The notes beneath the pieces were generated by a model. That model did no database searches. It saw only the letters and a list, made by a program, of their open reading frames with translations, and was not told the DNA's origin. This document shows positions 27,327 to 35,243 of a stretch of 64,000 nucleotides of DNA, piece after piece. Location: the NCBI RefSeq assembly GCF_003544915.1, contig NZ_CP032097.1, positions 1,488,001 to 1,552,000 of the forward strand, given 5' to 3'. Every line of letters starts with the position of its first letter. The stretch's first letter is position 1. Source of the DNA: Arcobacter ellisii. Lineage in GTDB: Bacteria; Campylobacterota; Campylobacteria; Campylobacterales; Arcobacteraceae. The position numbers were made by a program, and so were the translations under genes.

Positions 27327-28823
27327 ATGAAAAAATTACCTAAAATTGGACTTTTATATCTGGATTATGTTTTAAGATTTTTTGATAAATCAAATTTCAA
27401 AGGTTGGGATAACAAAATTGAATCGGTTGTTTATCATTGGAAAAATGATAAAGAGAGATTCATAAAAGAGGTAAAAAGAAAAAAGATTGATATTTTAGTT
27501 GGAAATATTCCTGCAACCGCTTATGATACTTTTGTACAAATAGCAAAAGAGTTACCAAAGGTTAGGTTTGTTCCCTCAATAGAGAGCCAATTTCCAAATA
27601 AATCAAAAGAGAATGTAACTCTTTTTTGTAAAAAATATGATTTATCAATTCCAAAAACAAAAATCTTTTACAATATGGAAAAAGGTTTAGACTATTTAAG
27701 AAATAAAGCTAAATATCCACAAATAATAAAAAGAAGTTATGGACCATCAAATTATGGTGGATATTATGTACATAAAGCAAATAACTATCAAGAGGCAAAA
27801 GAGTTACTTGAATTAAAAAAATACAATCCAATCTATACACAAAATGCAATCAAACTAAAAGATTCAGGAGATATTAGAGTTATGTTAATTGGGCATAAAC
27901 CAGTTTGTGCATTTTGGAGATATTCAGGAAAAAATCAATGGATAACAAATACTTCACAAGGAGGAAGTATGAGTTATAAAGATGTTCCTATGAATGCCCT
28001 TGAACTAGCTGTTAAAGCCTCAAAAGCTTCAAAAGCTGAATATTTTGCTTGCGATATTGCAATTGATGAAAATACAAATAAAGCTTATATTTTAGAGTGT
28101 GCAACAGCTTTTGCAGCTTTCCCATATATTAGAGATTGGATTTGTCAATATTTGATGTGGGATTTTTCAAAAGGAAAATATAAAAAAACTCATATTCCCC
28201 TATTCTCTTGGGAAGAGTTAGGAAAAATTGATTCAAGTCTACTTAGAACTCTAAGACATATAACTTTTGGTAAATATACTCAAAGTTATGATGGAGAAAG
28301 ATTTATAAAAGATAAAGAAGATATTTTTGAAATGGAAATAACAGAAAAATCAAATGAAAATGATATGCCCTTTTCGAATATAGATAATTGTGCAATAGAA
28401 ATTGACAAAGAAAATCCAAAACAAAACGATTTTTGCCCTAAAAAAATAGATTTTAATAAAGCTAGTTTAACTGATTTGATGAGTTTATATGGGATGGAAG
28501 AGGATTTAGCAATTGAAATTAAAGAGTATTTACAAGACAACATCATAACTGATTGTTCTGATTTACTTGAACTTGAATCAATAGATGAACAGATGCTTAA
28601 ATGTTGGGAAGAGCATATTGATGATATGAGAATTGATATAAATAATAGTACAAAAGAGGATTTGAAAAAAATCAAAGGTATTGGAAATAAATTAGCCAAA
28701 ATAATTTTTGAGTATAAAGAACTAAATGGTCAATTTAAAAGTATAGAGGATTTAAAAAATATTGAAGGTATTGGAAAAAATAAATTTGCCCAATTAAAAT
28801 CAAGATTAAAAGTAGGAGAATAG
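27327..28823 (+). CDS. ATP-grasp protein fused to helix-hairpin-helix domains
   Basis: This 498-residue protein has an ATP-grasp fold at about 1-330: IIKRSYGPSNYGGYYV (Lys135), DIRVMLIG (Arg184), WITNTSQGG (205-213), ACDIAI (Asp243), ILECAT (Glu257). The Mg-binding Asn of the neighbour ligase (Glu-x-Asn) is Ala259 here. After a polar linker (330-370) there is a degenerate HhH unit (about 374-432). A canonical ComEA-like double HhH follows (about 436-498: DINNSTKEDLKKIKGIG, then DLKNIEGIGKNKF). HhH domains usually bind DNA, so this may be a nucleic-acid-tethered or structural partner. The gene lies 5 bases after one cluster member and 3 bases before the M14 gene. Confidence 0.85.
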   Translation: MKKLPKIGLLYLDYVLRFFDKSNFKGWDNKIESVVYHWKNDKERFIKEVKRKKIDILVGNIPATAYDTFVQIAKELPKVRFVPSIESQFPNKSKENVTLFCKKYDLSIPKTKIFYNMEKGLDYLRNKAKYPQIIKRSYGPSNYGGYYVHKANNYQEAKELLELKKYNPIYTQNAIKLKDSGDIRVMLIGHKPVCAFWRYSGKNQWITNTSQGGSMSYKDVPMNALELAVKASKASKAEYFACDIAIDENTNKAYILECATAFAAFPYIRDWICQYLMWDFSKGKYKKTHIPLFSWEELGKIDSSLLRTLRHITFGKYTQSYDGERFIKDKEDIFEMEITEKSNENDMPFSNIDNCAIEIDKENPKQNDFCPKKIDFNKASLTDLMSLYGMEEDLAIEIKEYLQDNIITDCSDLLELESIDEQMLKCWEEHIDDMRIDINNSTKEDLKKIKGIGNKLAKIIFEYKELNGQFKSIEDLKNIEGIGKNKFAQLKSRLKVGE

Positions 28824-28826
28824 ATT

Positions 28827-31412
28827 TTGAAAAGATTGTATAGGTCCTACAAAGAATCAACAAATATTTTCAATGATTTACAAGAAAAATATCCAAATAA
28901 TTTTAAAATAGAATCAATTGGTCAGACGTGGGAAAAAAGAGAAATTTATCTTATTACTCTGTCTAAAGATATAAAAAAAACTCATACTAAACCAGCACTT
29001 TTTTATACAGGAACAATTCACGCAAGGGAGTGGATTGGGCATGAGTTAGCAATTGAGTTTGCGATTTATATTTTAAAAAATTTAGAAACGGACCCTAGTT
29101 TACAAATATATCTAAATGAAAGTACAGTTTATATGGTTCCTTGTGTTAATCCTGATGGATATGAGTATTCAAGAAACCATTTCTCTTTTTGGAGAAAAAA
29201 TAGAAGACAAAATGCAGATGGAACCTATGGAGTTGACTTAAATAGAAATTTTCCAATAGGATTTAATAAAAGCACAATTACAACTTCAAATGTTTATGGT
29301 GGACCTGAACCCTTTAGTGAACCAGAAACAAGGGCTTTAAGAGATTTTGTTTTAGCTCATCCAAATATTACTATTGCACTTGATTACCATAGTCAAGGAA
29401 ATGTATTTTTCCCAGCGCACGATTTTAGACATGAAGATACTTTTGATACAACTGATATGAATACACTTTGTGCAAATATGGCTGAAGAGATAAGAAAAAT
29501 ATCAGGTCATGAATATGGAATTCACCAAGGAAAACCACCAGCAAAACTAATAGGTGGAAGTGGAAGAGAGTTTTATTACTCTTTAGGAATTATCTCAACT
29601 GTAGTTGAGGTAGGAACTAGAAATATTAGTGATTATATGCAAGATTTAAGTGAAAATATAAAAGAGCATATTCCAGCACTTATTTATGCTTTAAAAGAGG
29701 TTGATAATTATGCTAAAAATAGTTCTATAAAAAGAGTTGAAGAGTTTAATATCACACATATTGGCTCAAACCATGTGACTTTAAAATGGGAATATGAATT
29801 AAATGAAAATATCTATTTTGAAGTTTTTAGAAGTACAAAAGATAAACAATATTGTAACTCTTCAAATCTAATAGCAAAAACAAAAAACTTAGAATTTAAT
29901 GATATAAATCTTTTTTCAAATAAAAATTATTACTACAATATTCGAGCAGTAGATAAAAAAACAAATCAAAAATCACCCTTTTGTCCACAAATAAAAGTGC
30001 GAACTTTAGTTGAATATGATGAATTTAGCAGAACCTATTATGCAAATGCAAAAGGTACAGGTTATGTTGCTGAAAATCTAAACAATAATGCAAAACATTT
30101 TGGAATAAACTCTTTATTTGTTGGTGTTGATGATGATAAAGGAGTTTCTTATGCAATTGTTTCAATAAATGTAAAATCTCTTCCTTTAAATGCCATCATA
30201 AAATCTGCAACATTTAATTTATACCCAATAAATAGAGTTTCAACAACTATTGAAAAATATGGTGAATGGAATGTTGGAATTGTAAATCAAGACACAATGG
30301 GTGATATTACAAATTTTGAAGATGTACAAAATATGCAAATTACTCAATATATAGGACGAGCAACTCAATCTTTTCAACTAACCCAAGGAATTTGGAGAAG
30401 TTGGGAGTTATCAGGTTTAGAGTGTATAACTTTAAAAAATTCTATTAGAAAAGATAGTATTGTTTTAAGAATTGAAGGACCAAAAGAGTTAAAAATTGGA
30501 AGAACAAAACAGATGATGCAATGGGATATTGGATATGGAAAATTTGGTTTTGGACTAAATTATCGTCCAAGACTTGAATTAACTTTTACAGTTGAACCAA
30601 CTATTACAACTTTATATCCAAAAGAGATTTTTACCTTTAGTAAAAATGAGATGAAAAAAGATGAAATTAGTGCTGGATTTGATGAAAAAGGAAATAAAAT
30701 CTACTCTATTTTTGAGTTTAACCTCTCCTCTCTTCCTCCATACAATGACACAATGATTACTAAAGCCTATTTTGAACTAAACTCTACAAAAATATATATA
30801 AAAGATGATATGAGATTTCATCTTGAGTTTATTGATGAACACTTTGAAAAAAACTATGAAGCTATTACAAATAGAGAGGTTATTCAAAATATTGGTTATG
30901 ATATTAGTGCAAATGAGTTAAAAAACAATCAAACTCAATACTTTATTTTTGATTCATTTTCTGAAATAGTTTTAAATGAAAAACTAAAAGATAAAGCAAA
31001 TATCGCTTTTGTTTTAAAACCAACTTCTGCTCTTAAAACTCTAAAAAATAAAAAAGTATCTTGGGAAACAAAAAATATAAGTTTATCTCCAAAACTAATA
31101 ATTGAACATATTGTAAAAAGAAGATTTCCTGTAGAAAAAGTTTCAAATGCTTCATTAGTTGTTGAAAATGGAAAAATAAAACTTACTTGGACAAATCCAA
31201 AAGATTTAGATTTTGTAGGAGTAAAAGTTATCAAAAATCCATTTAGAAAACCTCTTTCTTCTCATGATGGACAAAAACTTTATGCAGGAGTTGATGAATA
31301 CACCTATGATGATTTTGGAGCAACTGATATATCAAAGTATTATGCAATATTTACTTATGATAATGTTCCAAATTATAGTGAACCAATAATAATAGAATAT
31401 ATACCAAAATAA
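28827..31412 (+). CDS. M14 zinc carboxypeptidase with FN3 and DNRLRE-like domains
   Basis: This 861-residue protein starts at TTG 28827, with AGGAG eight bases upstream. The in-frame TAG at 28821 (stop of the upstream gene) excludes a longer N-terminus, so there is no signal peptide. Residues 1-295 are an M14 domain: HARE (His65, Glu68), VNPDGYEYSR, GVDLNRNFP (Asn139, Arg140), YHSQGN (His188) and catalytic VVEVGT (Glu261). A fibronectin-III-like domain follows (about 303-395). Then come two beta-rich segments resembling DNRLRE surface modules (about 400-585 and 610-770) and a final FN3-like unit (about 780-861). It ends the M20/ATP-grasp cluster. M14 enzymes remove C-terminal residues, including polyglutamate tails. 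Confidence 0.88.
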   Translation: MKRLYRSYKESTNIFNDLQEKYPNNFKIESIGQTWEKREIYLITLSKDIKKTHTKPALFYTGTIHAREWIGHELAIEFAIYILKNLETDPSLQIYLNESTVYMVPCVNPDGYEYSRNHFSFWRKNRRQNADGTYGVDLNRNFPIGFNKSTITTSNVYGGPEPFSEPETRALRDFVLAHPNITIALDYHSQGNVFFPAHDFRHEDTFDTTDMNTLCANMAEEIRKISGHEYGIHQGKPPAKLIGGSGREFYYSLGIISTVVEVGTRNISDYMQDLSENIKEHIPALIYALKEVDNYAKNSSIKRVEEFNITHIGSNHVTLKWEYELNENIYFEVFRSTKDKQYCNSSNLIAKTKNLEFNDINLFSNKNYYYNIRAVDKKTNQKSPFCPQIKVRTLVEYDEFSRTYYANAKGTGYVAENLNNNAKHFGINSLFVGVDDDKGVSYAIVSINVKSLPLNAIIKSATFNLYPINRVSTTIEKYGEWNVGIVNQDTMGDITNFEDVQNMQITQYIGRATQSFQLTQGIWRSWELSGLECITLKNSIRKDSIVLRIEGPKELKIGRTKQMMQWDIGYGKFGFGLNYRPRLELTFTVEPTITTLYPKEIFTFSKNEMKKDEISAGFDEKGNKIYSIFEFNLSSLPPYNDTMITKAYFELNSTKIYIKDDMRFHLEFIDEHFEKNYEAITNREVIQNIGYDISANELKNNQTQYFIFDSFSEIVLNEKLKDKANIAFVLKPTSALKTLKNKKVSWETKNISLSPKLIIEHIVKRRFPVEKVSNASLVVENGKIKLTWTNPKDLDFVGVKVIKNPFRKPLSSHDGQKLYAGVDEYTYDDFGATDISKYYAIFTYDNVPNYSEPIIIEYIPK

Positions 31413-31457
31413 GTTTCCTTTGCTATAATAATTTCAAATTTAGCTAAGGAGAGAGCT

Positions 31458-31958
31458 GTGATTTTAAAATTTAAAGAGTTTTACCCAGAAATTCATCCAA
31501 GTGCTTGGATTGCACCAAGTGCTGATTTAATAGGAAATATAAAAATTGGTGAAGATTCATCTGTTTGGTTTGGATGTGTAATTAGGTCTGATGTAAATGA
31601 AGTAAGAATCGGTAAAAATACAAATATTCAAGATTTATCTTGTATTCACACTGATACAAACACAAAAACAATCATTGGAGATAATGTAACTATTGGTCAT
31701 AAAGTTATGCTTCATGGTTGTACTATTGAAAATAATTGTTTGATTGGTATGAGTGCAACTATTTTAGATAATGCTGTAATTGGAGAAGGAAGTATAGTAG
31801 GAGCAAATTCACTTGTAACTGCTGGAAAAGTATTTCCACCAAGAAGTATGATTATGGGAAGTCCTGCAAAAGTTGTAAAAGAGTTAACACAAGAAGATGT
31901 TGATAAACTTATAGCTCACGCTGGTCATTATGTAGAATATAAAAACGAATATAGATAA
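31458..31958 (+). CDS. Gamma-class carbonic anhydrase family protein
   Basis: This 166-residue left-handed beta-helix (hexapeptide repeats such as IGEDSSVWFG, IGKNTNIQD, IGDNVTIG) starts at a GTG with AAGGAG upstream. The three zinc-binding histidines of the family are in CIHTD, TIGHK and MLHGC. Many members (YrdA, PaaY, CaiE type) carry the fold, and carbonic anhydrase activity is demonstrated only for some. It is separated from the M14 gene by 45 bases and has its own ribosome site. Confidence 0.9.
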   Translation: MILKFKEFYPEIHPSAWIAPSADLIGNIKIGEDSSVWFGCVIRSDVNEVRIGKNTNIQDLSCIHTDTNTKTIIGDNVTIGHKVMLHGCTIENNCLIGMSATILDNAVIGEGSIVGANSLVTAGKVFPPRSMIMGSPAKVVKELTQEDVDKLIAHAGHYVEYKNEYR

Positions 31959-31959
31959 A

Positions 31960-31986
31960 AAATAATAGGTTTAAAACCTATTATTT
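31960..31986. terminator. Bidirectional hairpin between the carbonic anhydrase gene and dut
   Basis: Perfect 12-bp stem AAATAATAGGTT (31960-31971) / AACCTATTATTT (31975-31986) with loop TAA, preceded by A-run and followed by T-rich sequence in both orientations. Confidence 0.65.
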
Positions 31987-32907
31987 ACATTTAGAGTACT
32001 CTTCTTTTAATTTAGAATATAAATCATCAAAACTTACATCATCCATTTTTTCAAGTAAAGAAACCATTACAACATTATCTTCATTTCCATTCCAAACTTT
32101 TATATAATGCCCTTCTTTATATCCATTATCTTGTCTAAATTGATTTAAACAATTTTTACCAATATAAAGTTTTTGTAACCAAGTAAATGATAAACCTGAA
32201 ATTTTACAACATCTAAAGAATTGGTCTATAAATCTTTCTATTCCACTAAATGAAGGCATATTTCCCGTATCAATTGCTAAAGCTATATAAGATAATTTTT
32301 CAGCTTCTTTAACCATAAGTTTTACATCAACATCTTCAGAAGCTTCATAAATACAATGAGTATTTGATAAAGAGACTGCTTTTGGAACATTTGTTTCTTG
32401 TAAAATATAAGACATTAAAAAATGCCAAATATCAACAAGTTCAACGTGAATATTATTCATATCAGGAGCTGAATTGATATTTTTCCAGTGTTTCCATGGA
32501 GTTGATTCAATCAACTCAGCAACTTCCATATGAATACATCTAAGCCAGTTAATCTCTTTTCCAAATTTATTTAAACCTAATTCCCAATTTTTACCATTTG
32601 TAGAGTCATTTAATTTTTTTTGTAATAAAAACATCTCTTCTAATTTATGTGGAAATGATGAAGCCTCTTCTAAAAGTGAAGCTAAAGGTAAACACTCTTC
32701 TATTACAGTATCTAAAGCCCAATTTGTTGGTAATAACTCTTTTTCACCTTTTAAAAGATGTAATAAAAGTGATACCATATAAGGAACTTCATTTTTTTCT
32801 TCCCAATTTATAACATCATCTGATGTAACTCCAGAATATTGTATAAAATCTTCAATTGTTAAAAAACCTAATGCTTTTATACTCTCTTTAAAATCTTTAT
32901 ATAACAA
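31981..32907 (-). CDS. dut: Dimeric dUTPase with N-terminal HTH-like extension
   Basis: This 308-residue protein contains the all-alpha dimeric dUTPase domain at about 85-285. It has EVAELIESTPWKHWK (metal-binding acidic residues), HVELVDIWHF, and the C-terminal substrate motif KNCLNQFRQDNGYKEGHYIK. It hydrolyses dUTP to dUMP, keeping uracil out of DNA. The Campylobacter-type enzyme is about 230 residues; the extra N-terminal ~80 residues (FLTIEDFIQYSGVTSDDVINWEEKNEVPYMVSLLLHLL) look like a CI/XRE-type helix-turn-helix. The gene is downstream of a histidine kinase with 9 bases between them, in the recR operon. Confidence 0.88.
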   Translation of the reverse strand: MLYKDFKESIKALGFLTIEDFIQYSGVTSDDVINWEEKNEVPYMVSLLLHLLKGEKELLPTNWALDTVIEECLPLASLLEEASSFPHKLEEMFLLQKKLNDSTNGKNWELGLNKFGKEINWLRCIHMEVAELIESTPWKHWKNINSAPDMNNIHVELVDIWHFLMSYILQETNVPKAVSLSNTHCIYEASEDVDVKLMVKEAEKLSYIALAIDTGNMPSFSGIERFIDQFFRCCKISGLSFTWLQKLYIGKNCLNQFRQDNGYKEGHYIKVWNGNEDNVVMVSLLEKMDDVSFDDLYSKLKEEYSKCK

Positions 32908-32916
32908 ACTTAACTC

Positions 32917-34398
32917 CTATTTTAGTGGTAATTCAATAATAAATTTTGTTCCAACTTCAGTATTATAAACATCTATTTTACCAAAACTATACTGTTCAAT
33001 TATAGTTTTTATCATATATAATCCTAAACCTGTACCATTTTTATTGCTTTTAGTTGAGAAATAAGGTTCAAAAATCTTATTTAAAAAATTTTTACTTATT
33101 CCACCTGCATTATCTTCAAACTCTATATATAATTTTTTATTTTTTTCATAACTATAAATATTTATAAATCTATCTTTTATTTCTCTTTCAATCATAGCAT
33201 CACAAGAATTTTTTGCTAGATTTATAAATACTTGTACCATTTCATTTAAAAATAATTCAATTTTTGAAGTAGATTCATTTTTATATCTGATTTCAACAGA
33301 ATTTATTTTAAATAAATATGTTAAAAAATCCATAGATTTGTTTATAACATTTTCTATATAAACTTCTTCTTTTTTCTTATTTGGTTTAAAATAATCCCTA
33401 AAATCATCAATTGTTTTTGACATATAATCAAGTTGCATTGAAACTTGAGAAACAACATCATTTAACATCTCATCAGAAATTTCACCTTGAATCTCTTTTA
33501 ACAAAGGAAGTTTTTGAATCAAAATAGAAACAGCTTGTAAAGGTTGTCGCCATTGATGAGCAATCATACTAATCATTTCACCCATTGCAGCGGATTTAGA
33601 TTGTTCTACAAGTAAATTTTGTTGATTTTTTAACTCTTTTTGAGAAGTAATATCTTCATTGATTGCATCATAACTTGTAATATTTCCATTATTATCAAAA
33701 TTTGGATGAATAGTGGTTTTAAGCCAATAAAACTCACCATTTTTCTTTTGATTTTTTATTTCTCCTTGCCACATTTCACCCGATTCTATAATCTCTTTAA
33801 TAGTGGCAAAAAACTCATCTTTCATATCAGAATGTTTTAAAAAATCAAAAGGTTTTCCTATTAATTCAAAAGATTCATAACCTGAAACTTTACAAAAAGC
33901 ATTTGACACACTAAGAATTATTCCATTTGTATCAGTTCTTGACATAATCACATATTTATCAACTATATCTATTGATTTGTTTAAAGCACTCTCTATTTGA
34001 GAAATAGATTTTGAATAAATATCCAAAAGAACTGAAAAAATCCTTTCAAAATTAAAATTAATTTTTTCAATTAATTCAATTGTTTCCATTTTTATTTTGA
34101 AAAGAAAATCAATTAAAGAGTCTCTAAAAGCAGAAAAAATTAAAAAAAGTTCATTTATTTTAAAATTTTGTTTTTTTAAATATTTTAAAAAATCAATTAC
34201 AGCAGAATTTTTTTCAGTCTTTTCATCTTTTTTTATAACTGAAATAAAATGTTCAACAACTGCAAAAGAGTACCTTCTTATGAATAGATTTTCATCTAAT
34301 TCATAATTTTTTATAAGCTCTATTACAGTAGGGAAAGAGATCCATTTTCTTATAATTGCAATTTTATTTTTTTCAATTTGTTCAATAAAATTTTCCAT
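32917..34398 (-). CDS. PAS-domain histidine kinase (cytoplasmic)
   Basis: This 493-residue protein has no membrane segment. The N-terminal ~130 residues are helical and resemble RsbR-type/globin-like sensor domains. Residues about 140-260 are a PAS domain (GIILSVSNAFCKVSGY, DFLKHSD). The phospho-acceptor region is MIAHQWRQPLQAV. The ATPase domain has the N box (INLAKNSCDA), EDNAGGIS and GTGLGLYMIK. No response regulator is adjacent, so the partner is unknown. The gene starts three bases after the stop of the small Cys4 protein gene and lies in the recR-dut operon. Confidence 0.9.
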   Translation of the reverse strand: MENFIEQIEKNKIAIIRKWISFPTVIELIKNYELDENLFIRRYSFAVVEHFISVIKKDEKTEKNSAVIDFLKYLKKQNFKINELFLIFSAFRDSLIDFLFKIKMETIELIEKINFNFERIFSVLLDIYSKSISQIESALNKSIDIVDKYVIMSRTDTNGIILSVSNAFCKVSGYESFELIGKPFDFLKHSDMKDEFFATIKEIIESGEMWQGEIKNQKKNGEFYWLKTTIHPNFDNNGNITSYDAINEDITSQKELKNQQNLLVEQSKSAAMGEMISMIAHQWRQPLQAVSILIQKLPLLKEIQGEISDEMLNDVVSQVSMQLDYMSKTIDDFRDYFKPNKKKEEVYIENVINKSMDFLTYLFKINSVEIRYKNESTSKIELFLNEMVQVFINLAKNSCDAMIEREIKDRFINIYSYEKNKKLYIEFEDNAGGISKNFLNKIFEPYFSTKSNKNGTGLGLYMIKTIIEQYSFGKIDVYNTEVGTKFIIELPLK

Positions 34399-34401
34399 GA
34401 A

Positions 34402-34578
34402 TTATCTTTGAAAATTTTTTAAAGTGAAAAATTTACAATCTTCACCACTTGAATTTTTAACAGTTATAGAAGGTAAAACAGCTGTTTTAAAACCATAAGC
34501 TTTACAGCCATGTGGTCTGTTTGCTTCCCATGTAACAAAATAGTAAACACACTTTTGACAAACTATTCTATTTTGCAT
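34402..34578 (-). CDS. Small Cys4 protein between recR and the histidine kinase
   Basis: This 58-residue protein runs from ATG 34578 to TAA 34404-34402. The sequence has MQNRIVCQKCVYYF, then HGCKAYGF and GEDCKFF. This gives a CxxC...C...C zinc-like pattern with the motif W...RPHGCKAYGFK, which I believe recurs as a conserved short protein in Campylobacterota. It fits exactly between recR (3 bases) and the kinase (3 bases), which is strong positional support. The function is unknown. It may bind zinc and may be coupled to RecR. Confidence 0.8.
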   Translation of the reverse strand: MQNRIVCQKCVYYFVTWEANRPHGCKAYGFKTAVLPSITVKNSSGEDCKFFTLKNFQR

Positions 34579-34581
34579 TTT

Positions 34582-35154
34582 CTATATTTCCACTTTACTT
34601 TGTATAGCTTTTGATAGTGATAAAATATCTACATTTTCTAAACTCACACCAGTTGGTACACCTTGAGCAATTTTTGTAAATTTAATATCAAAATTCTTTA
34701 GTTTATCCTCGATAAATAGAATAAACGCATCATTTGCAATAGATGGTGTAATTGCAAAAAGTATATTTTTAACCTCATTATCTATTATAAACTTTTGTAA
34801 AGAATCTATAACATCTTGGTCTAACTCTTCAATTACAAAATATCTACCATCAAATTGATTTGAATCTTCAATTACAAAAATATCTTTTGCACTTTGAACA
34901 ATACATAATTTTTCATTATCTCTTGATTCATCTAAACAAAATTCACAAATTTCATGTTCACTCATAGAGCCACATCTTGAACATTTTGTTATATTTTTTA
35001 GAGCATTTTCAATACTATGAGCAATCTTTATTCCACAGTAATTGTCATTCATAACAATATGATAAGCTAAACGTAAAGCTGATTTTTTACCAATAGTAGG
35101 TAATGACTCAAAAGCTTCAACAAGTTCGTAAAATTTTTCTAATCCTTTATTCAT
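34582..35154 (-). CDS. recR: Recombination protein RecR
   Basis: RecR acts in RecF-pathway gap repair, loading RecA with RecO. The 190-residue protein has the N-terminal HhH (FESLPTIGKKSALRLAYHI), a Cys4 zinc finger (CSRCGSMSEHEICEFC) and a Toprim domain (LCIVQSAKDIFVIEDSNQF, GVPTG). It heads an operon with the Cys4 protein, a histidine kinase and dut. Its ATG is six bases after a TATAAT box, with no Shine-Dalgarno sequence, which predicts a leaderless transcript. Confidence 0.96.
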   Translation of the reverse strand: MNKGLEKFYELVEAFESLPTIGKKSALRLAYHIVMNDNYCGIKIAHSIENALKNITKCSRCGSMSEHEICEFCLDESRDNEKLCIVQSAKDIFVIEDSNQFDGRYFVIEELDQDVIDSLQKFIIDNEVKNILFAITPSIANDAFILFIEDKLKNFDIKFTKIAQGVPTGVSLENVDILSLSKAIQSKVEI

Positions 35155-35166
35155 GGCGGAATTATA
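35155..35166 (-). promoter_or_regulatory. recR -10 box giving a probable leaderless mRNA
   Basis: On the minus strand TATAAT (35166-35161) is followed by TCCGCC and then directly by the ATG at 35154. A start site 6-7 bases after the -10 falls on the A of the start codon. cmoB has the same geometry. Confidence 0.6.
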
Positions 35167-35243
35167 TCTAAGATTTAACTATTTTTAGATAAAATCGCGA
35201 CTTACATAAATTTTTATTAGATTATTTTTTAGGGAGATAGAAA

